Shown: positions 33,202 to 41,974 of the stretch, piece by piece
Numbering within the stretch: position 1 is the stretch's first letter
How the letters are laid out: each line of letters begins with the position of its first letter
From: Bacillota bacterium
Lineage (GTDB): Bacteria; Bacillota; Clostridia; Lachnospirales; Lachnospiraceae
Length of the DNA stretch: 49,962 nt
Reading direction: 5' to 3'
Assembly: GCA_023398375.1 (NCBI GenBank)
Contig: JAEWSH010000086.1
Location: forward strand, 1 to 49,962
Program-made: the position numbers and the translations under genes
The notes under the pieces: generated by a model
Told to the model about the DNA's origin: nothing
The model's database searches: none
What the model saw: only the letters and a program-made list of their open reading frames with translations

Positions 33202-33816
33202 TTAATTAACTTTTGATGCCAATTTATTTCTGGTCATAGTTATTGAAAAAAGTATTACTGGTACTATAAGGCCTGAAGCGAGTCCATAGATCCAATCATT
33301 TTGTGTAAAAACATTGTATTTAATAATATACCAAATAACAAAAACGTTGTATGGCATTAATAATACTATTGTAGTAATAAGTCCGGGATTATAACCCTTT
33401 TGCTTTTTCTGAAAAGCTATAGTATGTGTTACATTATTTATTAGTATTTGTAATAATATAGGGCCCAACCCGATCCAAGGTATCGTTTTGGCAAAAACTG
33501 CTCCTAGGATTATCCATAACCATAATACAATAATATTAACGAAGAATAAATATGGTTCACTTAATGGTACATCTTCTTTTAATACTTTGGGAGCCAAAGG
33601 TGATTTTGAGTTTAAAAATTCTTTAAATCCTCCTGGCATTATGTACTCCTCATATTCATGAATCATAAGAATAGGCAAATGTAGCAGCAGTAACCACTGA
33701 TATTTGTCCAAAGTAGGATCAGTAACCAGCCAACAAACCATCAACACCAGTATTGTTGGAGCCAAAAGGCCGCCTCCTGCCAATTGCCATAGTTTATTAA
33801 TTCTTTTAAAATTCAT
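33202..33816 (-). CDS. HXXEE domain-containing membrane protein
   Basis: A 204-residue protein with five or six membrane segments. HEYEEYIMPGGF, about residue 53, is the HxxEE signature, and a second polar site is NNVTHTIAFQKKQKGYNPG. The conserved His and Glu residues suggest metal binding or an intramembrane enzyme, but no activity is established to my knowledge. GGAGG precedes ATG 33816. It follows the TetR gene by 37 bases on the same strand, so it is likely the target of that regulator. Confidence 0.85.
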   Translation of the reverse strand: MNFKRINKLWQLAGGGLLAPTILVLMVCWLVTDPTLDKYQWLLLLHLPILMIHEYEEYIMPGGFKEFLNSKSPLAPKVLKEDVPLSEPYLFFVNIIVLWLWIILGAVFAKTIPWIGLGPILLQILINNVTHTIAFQKKQKGYNPGLITTIVLLMPYNVFVIWYIIKYNVFTQNDWIYGLASGLIVPVILFSITMTRNKLASKVN

Positions 33817-33853
33817 GTGAATTACCTCCAATCAGTTTATAATTTTATAAGAT

Positions 33854-34471
33854 TTATAGTTTGATATCATTCCAAAGGATACGAAACACTTCCTTTTTTC
33901 TTTGCTCCATCAATAATTGCATTTCACTATCGTTAATATTTGAGAATAGTTCTATAAAAGGAAAAACTATGAAAAAAAATACATCTAAACTAAAAAGGTT
34001 TAATACAAAGTCTAATGTTTGAATATTTCTGATTTCTCCATTTGAAATTGCCTCATTAACTTTTCTTGTTAATGCATCTAAAGGGGTGTTTCCGAGTTTT
34101 TGAAACGTTTGTGTTATTAAATTTTGCATGTCTTGCCCAGTATGGCTCACTTCCCATAAAAGAAATCCTAAGACATCTTTTTGCTTATATAGATATTTAA
34201 AATGTTTATCAATAAACACTTCAAGTGTATCTTTGAAACTGTTAGTATTATAACTTATTTCTACAACTGAATAATACAGGTCAGTTAACGTATTTTTTAG
34301 AACTTCCTCAAACAATAGTTCTTTAGTTTTAAAGTAGTAATGAAGAAGCATTTTGTTAACTCCTGCCTCATCAGCAATTTCCTGCATGCGTGCTCCGCTT
34401 TTTCCCTTGGCTATAAAGACCTTTGTTGCTGCATTTAATATATTTTTCTGAATGTCTTTTTCGTTACCCAT
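33854..34471 (-). CDS. TetR-family transcriptional regulator
   Basis: A 205-residue protein with the TetR helix-turn-helix ILNAATKVFIAKGKSGARMQEIADEAGVNKMLLHYYFKTKELLFEEV, and a C-terminal domain rich in hydrophobic residues. ATG 34471 follows GGAGGTA. It leads a two-gene unit with the HXXEE membrane protein, and a palindrome lies 25 bases upstream of the start. Confidence 0.9.
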   Translation of the reverse strand: MGNEKDIQKNILNAATKVFIAKGKSGARMQEIADEAGVNKMLLHYYFKTKELLFEEVLKNTLTDLYYSVVEISYNTNSFKDTLEVFIDKHFKYLYKQKDVLGFLLWEVSHTGQDMQNLITQTFQKLGNTPLDALTRKVNEAISNGEIRNIQTLDFVLNLFSLDVFFFIVFPFIELFSNINDSEMQLLMEQRKKEVFRILWNDIKL

Positions 34472-34496
34472 AAGTACCTCCAATATTAAGTATATC

Positions 34497-34508
34497 AACC
34501 AAATGGTT
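34497..34508. promoter_or_regulatory. Putative TetR operator
   Basis: AACCA-AA-TGGTT is a perfect inverted repeat; a further half, ATGGTT, lies 13 bases to the right. It is upstream of the TetR gene and likely mediates autoregulation. Bases 34510-34800, a stretch of about 290 bases up to the IS110 end, show no gene. Confidence 0.5.
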
Positions 34509-34850
34509 TAATCATATGGTTAATATACTATAAATGTTTATGGATGTCAATTCAATTAATACAATATATAGGGAAATCACTTTAGCAATACAAAAGAATC
34601 ATATTAATAACTCTCAATCTATACCCGTATACCTTAATAAAAACCAAATAGACGCTAGTGTAAATAAGATTTAGTATATGCCTGAAAAGGGAAATAAAAT
34701 CACATTGCTAAATCATGAAATTTGGCAAAATAGGAAAGCCTGCTAATAAAAAGTCAATAGGAAAATGATTTATTTTTTCGATTGTGATTTTGGGCACAAG
34801 TTTTAAACCGCCATGTTTGTCGGTTTAAAGAAAAATAAGCTGATATGAAA

Positions 34851-36057
34851 TTATTGTTCCAAATTACGGATACACTCTTTGACCTTACCATAGTAGATGC
34901 GCAGGAACTTATTGGCACCGGCTGTCATGTAGACATAGTAAGGCTTGCCCTCGGAGCGTTTCTTGGCAAGGAATTGATATACCTTATCATTTTCCGGAGC
35001 TGTTTGAAGTATTGCAGTCATGATTTGAAATAAGGTCTTTCTCAGACGGCTGGATCCACATAGAAGCTTTGTTGCTCTTTGAGTTACGCGTGCCTGATTG
35101 GTCTACACCTGGATCTACTCCGGCGAATGCAGTTAATGCTTCACGATGTGAGAAGTTGGTAATGTCGCCGATTTCCGCTATAAGCTGTGGACCAAAGGTT
35201 TTACCTACTCCATATATGCCCATTACCGTTGCGTATTCAGGCAGAGTGGACGCAAGTTCATTCATTTTAAGGCGCAGTTCTTCAACATGTGAAGAAGCAA
35301 GATTAAGCTGCTGAATACTTTGTTGAATGAGAAGTTTATAAGATGCTTCTTTTGGAAAAACAGCAATAAGATCTTTGGATGCCAGCAATATTTCGTCTGG
35401 TTTTGAAAGCTGAAAAATATAGTGGTGCTTCTTGCAGAAGGCCTGATAACGTTCTGTAAAGGCTTTTAAGCCGATTTTGCGGACACAATATACATGCCAG
35501 AATGAGTAAGAAAAATCTACCCATTTTTCACTGCCGTCATCGCGTACAGGGCTGTCAAAGAGTTTGTCGACACCAGAATATGTATTATCCAATAGTGCAA
35601 TCAGGTTCGCCTTTGCGGCAACCTTTTGCTTCATAAAGAAGTTGAATTGTGAGTTTAAAGTTTTTAACTCAGTACGTGTATTATCCATACTTGAATACTG
35701 TCGCAGTTCAGCCCAGTTGCCAAGGGTATAGCGTGCAATCTTTTTCGCATCAGCAGGGTCAGATTTAACTTTGCGGATGGAGTTATTGCCAAAGTTCTTG
35801 ATTAGGTGGGGGTTGACAGCACAGACGAACAAACCGGCTTCAGAAAGAGTTTTTACCACTGGTTCATGGTAACGCCCGGTGCATTCTAAAACTACTCGGG
35901 TTTCACCTTCCAGACTGCCAATATAGTTGGCGAGATCATCCAGTTCACTGGATGTGTGATTAACATTAAAGGGCTTACGAATAATAACACCTGCGGGTTG
36001 CAGGACTGCAATGGTGCTCTTGCCTTTTGATACATCAATATCTACTGCGTTGTACAT
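34851..36057 (-). pseudogene. IS110-family transposase with one frameshift
   Basis: ATG 36057 follows GGAGG. The N-terminal DEDD RuvC-like domain is intact: NAVDIDVSKGKSTIAVL (Asp), VVLECTGRYHEPV (Glu), IRKVKSDPADAKKIARY (Asp, Asp). The C-terminal Tnp domain has IYGVGKTFGPQLIAEIGDI and FAGVDPGVDQSGT with the catalytic Ser. Near 35063, after NSKSNKAS, the frame shifts. The expected continuation CGSSRLRKTLFQIMTA to YYGKVKECIRNLEQ is read in another frame and stops at 34851. Total length is a multiple of three plus one, so a single extra base or loss of two explains it. As it stands the protein lacks its last 70 or so residues. Confidence 0.85.
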
Positions 36058-36320
36058 TCTCGTACCTCCATTAGTGAAATTGCATGGTGTCCAGCTATTT
36101 CTCATTGCTTATTCAATCTCCTGGGGTATCAAACGAACGTGATATATCAGTAGTTCAACCTGCATAAATCGAACGGCTGCAAATGATAGGCTGGCTGTCT
36201 GGCTTTCCTGCGGACGCCTTATGGTCCAAGGAGCGATCTGTCAGACCGATACCTCATTATTGTACAGCTTTAGCAACAAGAGGGATAGAACCCAACTGGC
36301 TGTTGGGGTATCTAAACCCT
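36058..36320 (-). ncRNA. Candidate bridge RNA region of the IS110 element
   Basis: IS110-group elements are known to encode a structured bridge RNA in the long noncoding end upstream of the transposase; it has two loops that pair with target and donor DNA. Here about 260-280 noncoding bases precede the transposase start. The nonamer TGGGGTATC (plus strand) occurs at 36122-36130 and again at 36304-36312, 182 bases apart. This fits a donor-end sequence being repeated in the donor-binding loop. GC content is higher than in the surroundings, and inverted pieces such as GGCTGGCTGTCTGGCTTTCC suggest structure. Exact RNA ends are not determined. Confidence 0.5.
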
Positions 36321-36350
36321 ACACTTATATATTAGGAGGAGCATATATTT

Positions 36351-37547
36351 ATGAATAATCGATTTATTTACCTGGATCATGCTGCTACTACAGCGATGAG
36401 GCCGGAAGTTTTTAAGGCCATGCAGCCATATTTTATTGAAAAATACGGTAATCCGTCTTCCATATATTCACTTGCCAGAGATGGGAAAAAGGCTATGGAA
36501 GGAGCACGAGATAAGGTTGCTGGAACTTTGGGAGCTCGAGCAGAAGAAATATTTTTTACTGGTTCCGGAACAGAAGCTGACAATTGGGCAATCATAGGTG
36601 TGGCATACGCCAATAAGTTCAAGGGCAATCATATCATTACAACTTCAATTGAACACCATGCTGTTCTTAATACCTGTAAATATCTTGAAGGTGATGGTTT
36701 CGAAGTAACATATTTGCCTGTAGACGAGAATGGCCTTGTAACACCGGAACAGGTTGAAAGAGCAATCAAACCCAATACAATTTTAATCTCCATTATGTTT
36801 GCAAACAACGAAATAGGAACTATACAACCGATAGCTGAAATAGGAAAGCTGGCAAGAAAAAAGGGGATATACTTTCACACAGATGCAGTACAGGCAGTAG
36901 GAAATGTATCCATCAATGTGGAAGAAATGAGTATTGATCTTCTGTCTTTATCGGGGCACAAATTTTATGGACCAAAAGGAATTGGTTCTTTGTATATCAG
37001 AAAAGGAGTAAAAATAAATACATTTCTTCATGGAGGAGCTCAAGAAAGTGGGCGCAGAGCAAGTACGGAGAATGTTCCAGCGATAGTCGGTCTTGGAAAA
37101 GCAATTGAATTAGCCATCAGCAATATAGAAGAACAAAGCAGGAAACTTACCGTTCTGAGAGACAGAGCGATTGATGAAGTAATGAGCAAAATTCCTTATG
37201 TAAAACTAAATGGACACAGGACACAAAGACTGCCCGGAAACGTTAACTTCTCATTCGAGTTTATAGAGGGAGAGTCAGTATTGCTTATGCTGGACATGAA
37301 AGGGATTGCCGCATCAACGGGTTCTGCCTGTACTTATGGCTCGATTGATCCATCCCATATTCTTCTTGCCATTGGAGTGTCGCCTGAATTGGCAAATGGA
37401 TCTCTGCGGCTTACATTTGGAGAAGAAAATACGCAGGAGAATGTGGATTATTTACTTGAAGTGCTTCCTGCAATTGTAGAAAGGCTTAGAGAAATGTCAC
37501 CCTTAAATGAAGGTGTAGAAGGAGGAAATAAATCATATGCAGTATAG
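36351..37547 (+). CDS. nifS: Cysteine desulfurase NifS
   Basis: A 398-residue class V aminotransferase. YLDHAATTAMRPEV at the N-terminus, HHAVLNTC, the PLP Lys in LSLSGHKFYGPKGIG and the persulfide-forming Cys in STGSACTYGSIDPSHIL identify a group I NifS/IscS cysteine desulfurase. It removes sulfur from cysteine and hands it to NifU for Fe-S cluster assembly. AGGAGG precedes the ATG. It overlaps nifU by 11 bases. The IS110 end lies directly upstream, so its native promoter may have been displaced. Confidence 0.95.
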   Translation: MNNRFIYLDHAATTAMRPEVFKAMQPYFIEKYGNPSSIYSLARDGKKAMEGARDKVAGTLGARAEEIFFTGSGTEADNWAIIGVAYANKFKGNHIITTSIEHHAVLNTCKYLEGDGFEVTYLPVDENGLVTPEQVERAIKPNTILISIMFANNEIGTIQPIAEIGKLARKKGIYFHTDAVQAVGNVSINVEEMSIDLLSLSGHKFYGPKGIGSLYIRKGVKINTFLHGGAQESGRRASTENVPAIVGLGKAIELAISNIEEQSRKLTVLRDRAIDEVMSKIPYVKLNGHRTQRLPGNVNFSFEFIEGESVLLMLDMKGIAASTGSACTYGSIDPSHILLAIGVSPELANGSLRLTFGEENTQENVDYLLEVLPAIVERLREMSPLNEGVEGGNKSYAV

Positions 37548-37983
37548 TGAAAAGGTTATGGATCACTTTATGAACCCAAGGAATGTTGGAATCATTGAAA
37601 ATGCAGATGGCATTGTACAGGTAGGTAATCCGCAGTGCGGAGATATTATGAAAATATATTTAAAAATAGAAGAGGGTATTATTATAGACGCAAAATTCAA
37701 GACTTTCGGTTGTGGTACTGCTGTTGCAACAAGCAGTATGGCTACAGAGCTGGTAAAAGGCAGAACAATTGAAGAAGCACTTAAAGTTACAAATGCAGCG
37801 GTTGCTGAAGCGCTTGACGGACTGCCTCCCATTAAAATGCACTGCTCCATTCTGGCTGAAGAGGCTGTTAAGGTTGCAATAGACAGTTATAAGGAGAAAA
37901 ACGGCCTCTTGGTTGAAAAGTGTGATAGCAATGCTTGTGGAAAAAACTGTTGCAATATACACCAGCTTGAGAAAGTTGAATAA
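37537..37983 (+). CDS. nifU: Fe-S cluster scaffold protein NifU
   Basis: The 148-residue protein is an IscU/NifU N-terminal domain: MQYSEKVMDHFMNPRNVG, VGNPQCGDIMKIYLKIE (first Cys and Asp), FKTFGCGTAVATSSMATEL (second Cys) and KMHCSILAEEA (third Cys). A short Cys-rich tail (CDSNACGKNCC) follows in place of the NifU C-terminal domain. It receives sulfur from NifS and builds clusters. Its start lies inside the last codons of nifS, indicating coupled translation. Confidence 0.94.
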   Translation: MQYSEKVMDHFMNPRNVGIIENADGIVQVGNPQCGDIMKIYLKIEEGIIIDAKFKTFGCGTAVATSSMATELVKGRTIEEALKVTNAAVAEALDGLPPIKMHCSILAEEAVKVAIDSYKEKNGLLVEKCDSNACGKNCCNIHQLEKVE

Positions 37984-38007
37984 GTTTATAGGTAGGAGGT
38001 ATTTATT

Positions 38008-39414
38008 TTGGAACAATCAAATTCACTGGTAAAAAATAATGCAATCAAGCAGGCTGTATTGATTTCAATCATGGTATCTGCTTTGCTGCCTTCGTTTATG
38101 AGTTCATCAGTAACAGTTGCACTGCCTTCAATGGGGAAGGAATTAGGGATGAATGCAGCTGCTTTGAGTTGGGTATCAACGGCGTATTTGCTAGCAGCTG
38201 CAGCATTCCTCGTACCTTTTGGAAGAGCAGCGGATATATACGGGAGAAAGCGGATATTTTTATGGGGCGTAGCTCTTCTCACGCTGACATCAATACTATG
38301 TACATTTTCACAATCAGAATGGCAGCTTATAGTTTTGAGGGCGCTACAAGGCTTAGGAGGGTGTATGCTGTCGAGTACGGGAATAGCCATTGTGAGCTCA
38401 GCGTATCCTGACGGTGAGAGAGGAAAAGCTCTTGGAATGATTGGAGTTACAAGTTATGTAGGAATGTCAGCGGGGCCTCCGCTGGAAGGAATATTAACGG
38501 AGCATTTCGGATGGAGAAGCATATTTTGGGTCAGTACCCTTCTTGGAGTAATAATTATTTTCACAGTATTGAAATTTATGAAAGCAGAATGGACAGAAGC
38601 AAAAGGTGAAAGATTTGACGTAGGCGGAACCTTAATATTTAGTACTTCTTTGATTGCTTTATTGTGTGGGTTTACATTTCTCCGCTTAACATATGGTTTG
38701 TATCTGCTCATTGCTGGAATTGCCGGAATTGTTTTGTTTGGAATATGGGCTTCAAAAGTAAAAAACCCCGTTGTAAATATTTCTCTCTACAAGGGTAATA
38801 AGGTTTTTATACTTTCTACATTTGCAGCCTTAATTAATTATGGTATCACCTTTGTTATCAGTTATCTCTTAAGTCTCTACTTGCAATATGTTACAGGTAT
38901 TAGCCCACAGTATGCAGGAATTGTACTTATTACGCAGCCTATCATGCAGGCAATATTTTCTCCTTTTGCAGGAAGGCTATCCGACAGAATGGAACCAAGA
39001 CTGGTATCATCTGCGGGTATGATTTTGAATGGGATAGGTCTTTGCCTTCTTATATTATTGGGAAATCATACCTCGCTGATTTTCATTATTATAAGTCTGA
39101 TCTTAGAAGGTTTAGGTTGTGCGCTTTTCATTTCCCCAAATCAAAATGCTGTAATGACCTCGGTTGAGAAGCGGTCGTATGGTGTTGCATCAGGAATTCT
39201 TGCTACGATGAGATTCATAGGACAAATGATCAGCATGGGAATTGCCACATTAAGCCTTACTAATTTTATGGGTAATGTACCAATTACACAACAGGTCTTC
39301 CCTGAATTCCTAAAGAGTATCCATTTAACCTTCATAATAATGACTGCTTTATGTTTATTTGGTATTTATGCTTCACTTGTAAGTAAAAGGGTTAGTAAAA
39401 GCAATGAAGAATAA
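38008..39414 (+). CDS. DHA2-family MFS transporter
   Basis: A 468-residue protein with about 14 membrane segments; SSSVTVALPSMGKELGMN, AFLVPFGRAADIYGRKRIFLWG, LRALQGLGGCMLSSTGIAIVSS and SVGMSAGPPLEGILTEHFGWRSIF-like motif C are visible. It should be a proton-driven multidrug exporter. TTG 38008 is used because TAGGAGG is well placed before it. It lies 24 bases after nifU in the same direction and may share its transcript. The 3' end overlaps an XRE-type fragment on the other strand by 49 bases. Confidence 0.87.
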   Translation: MEQSNSLVKNNAIKQAVLISIMVSALLPSFMSSSVTVALPSMGKELGMNAAALSWVSTAYLLAAAAFLVPFGRAADIYGRKRIFLWGVALLTLTSILCTFSQSEWQLIVLRALQGLGGCMLSSTGIAIVSSAYPDGERGKALGMIGVTSYVGMSAGPPLEGILTEHFGWRSIFWVSTLLGVIIIFTVLKFMKAEWTEAKGERFDVGGTLIFSTSLIALLCGFTFLRLTYGLYLLIAGIAGIVLFGIWASKVKNPVVNISLYKGNKVFILSTFAALINYGITFVISYLLSLYLQYVTGISPQYAGIVLITQPIMQAIFSPFAGRLSDRMEPRLVSSAGMILNGIGLCLLILLGNHTSLIFIIISLILEGLGCALFISPNQNAVMTSVEKRSYGVASGILATMRFIGQMISMGIATLSLTNFMGNVPITQQVFPEFLKSIHLTFIIMTALCLFGIYASLVSKRVSKSNEE

Positions 39415-39599
39415 TTACCTAATTCTCTTATAAGACGAAAAAGGACATCATAACTTGGCTTCTTATTCTCGTTTTCAATAGACATAAGATAACGAGGAGT
39501 TATGTTTAAGATTTCAGCCAATTGCTCTCGTGTAAGGCCTTTGGCTTTTCTGGCAGCTTTCAAGAGTCCGCCGAGCCTATCAAAGTGATTGTGTTCCAT
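39366..39599 (-). pseudogene. Truncated XRE-type helix-turn-helix regulator
   Basis: ATG 39599 follows TTGGAGGTGA. Residues 8-60 form an XRE DNA-binding domain: LGGLLKAARKAKGLTREQLAEILNITPRYLMSIENENKKPSYDVLFRLIREL. After that the frame runs antisense through the last bases of the MFS gene (GNYSSLLLLTLLLTSEA), which is not family sequence. I infer that a deletion joined the two genes. The DNA-binding domain could still be made. Confidence 0.7.
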
Positions 39600-39643
39600 T
39601 AGTTCACCTCCAATAACAGTTTCTTGATGTTACAGATATCAAG

Positions 39644-39832
39644 ATGGATGAAATAATTGCTAAAGAAGATATTAAGACAGATGATGATAAATTTTGGGTA
39701 GAGCATATTAATGATGTGGAAAACTATACAGGGTATTTATTTGAAGATATTGATTTTTTGGATGTACCAGAAATTTTTGAAATATATAAAGTTTTTCCAT
39801 GGTATGTAGAAGAATTCTTACATGTGGTATGA
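39644..39832 (+). CDS. Small acidic hypothetical protein
   Basis: A 62-residue acidic frame (MDEIIAKEDIKTDDDKFWVEHIND, FEDIDFLDVPEIFEIYKVFPWYVEEF). There is no ribosome site, and the frame continues upstream of the ATG (VTDIK), so it may be the tail of a lost gene. It is followed at once by a very strong hairpin. I do not recognise the family. Confidence 0.35.
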   Translation: MDEIIAKEDIKTDDDKFWVEHINDVENYTGYLFEDIDFLDVPEIFEIYKVFPWYVEEFLHVV

Positions 39833-39871
39833 TATGACGCAGTTCAGAGAGTGTTCTGAACTGCGTCATAT
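39832..39871. terminator. Very stable hairpin terminator
   Basis: A perfect 17-base stem from ATATGACGC (39832) through AGTTCAGA and its exact complement ending ATAT at 39871, with a GAGTGT loop. It separates the small acidic frame from the convergent HxlR gene and probably stops transcription from both sides. Confidence 0.8.
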
Positions 39872-39914
39872 TTAATCTTGGTACTGTAATGATATTTCAG
39901 TTTTTTGATGTGTT

Positions 39915-40241
39915 CTAAGACAAATGTAATTCGCCCCAACTTTTCATGTGTTCGAGTATGGGAATAAAACTTTCTCCTAATTGGGTCAATGTATACTCTA
40001 CCCGTGGAGGTACTTCTTTATAATCATAACGAGATATAAATCCGTCCGCTTCAAGTTCACGCAACTGTTTGGTCAACGATGACTCTGTAATTTCACCGAT
40101 GTGACGACGCAGTTCTCCAAATCTATGAATATCTTGAAAAGAAATATAGTATAGTACTTCAATTTTCCATTTTCCGCCTAATATTTTCTGCAATGTAGAT
40201 ACAGTGCTACATCTTTCAATTGCTGAATTGCTCTTTCGCAT
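39915..40241 (-). CDS. HxlR-family transcriptional regulator
   Basis: A 108-residue protein with LQKILGGKWKIEVLYYIS, FGELRRHIGEITESSLTKQLRELEADG and EVPPRVEYTLTQLGESFIPIL, typical of HxlR. It has a Cys near the N-terminus (ERCSTVS), the usual sensing position. It is divergent from the radical SAM/hydrolase pair at 40372; TGTACAA motifs (near 40292 and 40347) in the gap are candidate operators. GGAGATGATAACATG gives the start. Confidence 0.88.
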   Translation of the reverse strand: MRKSNSAIERCSTVSTLQKILGGKWKIEVLYYISFQDIHRFGELRRHIGEITESSLTKQLRELEADGFISRYDYKEVPPRVEYTLTQLGESFIPILEHMKSWGELHLS

Positions 40242-40371
40242 GTTATCATCTCCAATTTAAATAGTATACCATATTACACATCAAAAATCAATGTACAACA
40301 TTTTAGTGCAGCACTATAAATAAGTTCAGTACTTTTATTTTGAATGTACAATGCTATACTAAAATAAAATA

Positions 40372-40884
40372 ATGGAAAAGGAGATGTCAATATGCACCAC
40401 ACCGGAACCATTTGGAGACCGCCATTTGAGGCTCACTCCCTTTTATTACAAGTTACCTCAGGTTGTGCCCATAGCAACATCTGGATATACTTATAACAAA
40501 TGTAGTTTTTGCAGTTTATACAAAGGCGAGTGTTTTAGAATGTCTCCTTTGGCGGGGTTTGAAGAAGATTTAAATAAAGTGAAAAAGTATCAGCCCAATG
40601 CCCGCCGAATTTTTTGGACAGGAGCCAATCCCTTTGCCATGAGCTATGAAAATCTAAAGCTAAGAGCACTGACAGTGCGAGATTACTTGATTAAGTGCCA
40701 AACGATGGCAATGTTTGCAAGTATTCAAGACATAAAAGGCAAGGAAGTATGGCAACTACGTAAACTTCGGGCAATGGGAATCAATGGTATTAGTATTGGA
40801 ACAGAAAGTGGAGATAATGAAACGTTGGTTTTAGCCAATAAAGGCATAATAGGATTATTTATAGAAAGAGGGTTATATTTATGA
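40372..40884 (+). pseudogene. Truncated radical SAM protein lacking a cluster cysteine
   Basis: The frame reads FYYKLPQVVPIATSGYTYNKCSFCSLYKGECF, ARRIFWTGANPFAMSYENL and LRAMGINGISIGTESGDNETL, matching the N-terminal half of a B12-free radical SAM family. Relatives have GCT-x-NKC-x-FC; here the first Cys is Tyr (TAT), which can arise from TGT by one base change. After LANKG the protein ends in an unrelated tail, losing the C-terminal half. ATG 40372 has no ribosome site, and GGAG lies directly against ATG 40384. With a ligand missing and a truncation, the enzyme should be dead. Confidence 0.7.
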
Positions 40885-41711
40885 GTAATATAGACGAGAA
40901 AATAAAAATACATGTTCTTCATACAGGAAAGGTCTATGTAGATGAGGCACTTCCAAACAGGGATGTATCGAGAAATCCAATTGCATATACAGGAATATTT
41001 CGTAGTTTAAAAAGACGTGTTTGGATACCGATTTCTGTTTATTTGATTGAACATCCACAGGGACTTGTGCTGTTTGATACAGGCTGGCATACAGAAGTTA
41101 GAACGAATCCAATAAAACATGAGACGCTCTTAATTTGGTTTTCTGCTAAACCAATGCTTCCAGAAGGACAGTCAGTGAATGAACAGATAAAAGCATTGGG
41201 ATTTAAGACAAGTGATCTGGAGTATGTGTTCTTAAGTCATTTGGACGTAGATCATGTAAGTGGGGTACGACTGGTGAAAGATGCGAAAAACATCATGGTA
41301 AGTGAAGAAGAGAAAAAAGCCGGAGACTCAAGACAGCTTCGCTATTATAAAGGATTTTGGGATGGGGTGGAATTAAAGCCTTTTTCATGGAAAAAAATGA
41401 ACATTGGGCCAGAGCATCAGGGACTTGATGTCTTTGGAGATGGAAAGATTCTTCTGGTATCTACACCCGGTCATTCTCAAGGCTCATGTTCTATGATGAT
41501 TCAGAATCATGGAAAGTTTGTTCTTCTTTCAGGAGATAACGGCTATGCAAAAGATTCCTGGGAAAAGATGCGGCTTCCTGGTCCGGTTTATGATAAAACT
41601 GCGATGATTAAATCACTGGAGTGGGTATTGAATATGTCAAAAAAGAAGGAATGTATGGAAGTTTTAGCCAATCATGATCTGGAGGTAAAACCACATATAA
41701 TTGAAATTTAA
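40881..41711 (+). CDS. Metallo-beta-lactamase-fold hydrolase (AHL lactonase-like)
   Basis: The 276-residue protein has FDTGWHTEVR, the metal motif SHLDVDHVSG (HxDxDH), STPGHSQGSCSMMI, LSGDNGY and LANHD, in the spacing of N-acyl homoserine lactonase-type metallo-beta-lactamase proteins. The first His-x-His is H-x-D, a change seen in part of this group. It probably cleaves a lactone or ester. It overlaps the broken radical SAM gene by 4 bases, so its translation was once coupled to it; both are divergent from the HxlR regulator. Confidence 0.82.
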   Translation: MSNIDEKIKIHVLHTGKVYVDEALPNRDVSRNPIAYTGIFRSLKRRVWIPISVYLIEHPQGLVLFDTGWHTEVRTNPIKHETLLIWFSAKPMLPEGQSVNEQIKALGFKTSDLEYVFLSHLDVDHVSGVRLVKDAKNIMVSEEEKKAGDSRQLRYYKGFWDGVELKPFSWKKMNIGPEHQGLDVFGDGKILLVSTPGHSQGSCSMMIQNHGKFVLLSGDNGYAKDSWEKMRLPGPVYDKTAMIKSLEWVLNMSKKKECMEVLANHDLEVKPHIIEI

Positions 41712-41974
41712 AGATTAGGAGATAGTAAAGTGAGCGAGGCGGCAGTATCCCGGCGGATTTGAATATATTTTTGGAAATCTTCGCTATGTACTTTATTACG
41801 ATAAACAAAAGCATATTTATTACGGCCACCTATTGTCGTATGATTAATTTTATCATGGCTATAGCTGGTTGAACCTTGACGGACTGGAAATATTAGGTGC
41901 AACCATTGTCAGCAATCTTTTAGGGGTTATTGCAACCAAAAACAAATGTATAATTTCCGAAAGGAGACTGAAAA
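41712..41974. other. Gap with unidentified gene fragments
   Basis: Plus-strand bases 41873-41940 can be read as LDGLEILGATIVSNLLGVIATKN, and the minus strand holds a 64-residue frame with FQKYIQIRRDTAASL. Neither has a start or ribosome site that I trust. AAAGGAG before ATG 41975 belongs to the next gene. Confidence 0.3.

Larger units (their letters stand above)
34803..36320 (-). mobile_element. IS110-family insertion sequence (ends approximate)
   Basis: The element contains the frameshifted transposase and the long noncoding leader. Such elements have no terminal inverted repeats, so ends cannot be fixed from sequence alone. A perfect hairpin, TTTAAACCG with CGGTTTAAA (34802-34828), lies just past the transposase stop and may mark the right end or the target. 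The other end must lie before the nifS ribosome site at about 36334. The insertion separates the TetR unit from nifSU. Confidence 0.65.

Noticed and set aside
41708..41902. Minus-strand frame containing IQIRRDTAA, similar to a phage tail-fibre phrase
   Set aside because: Too short, no start signal and no other phage genes nearby; chance similarity is more likely.
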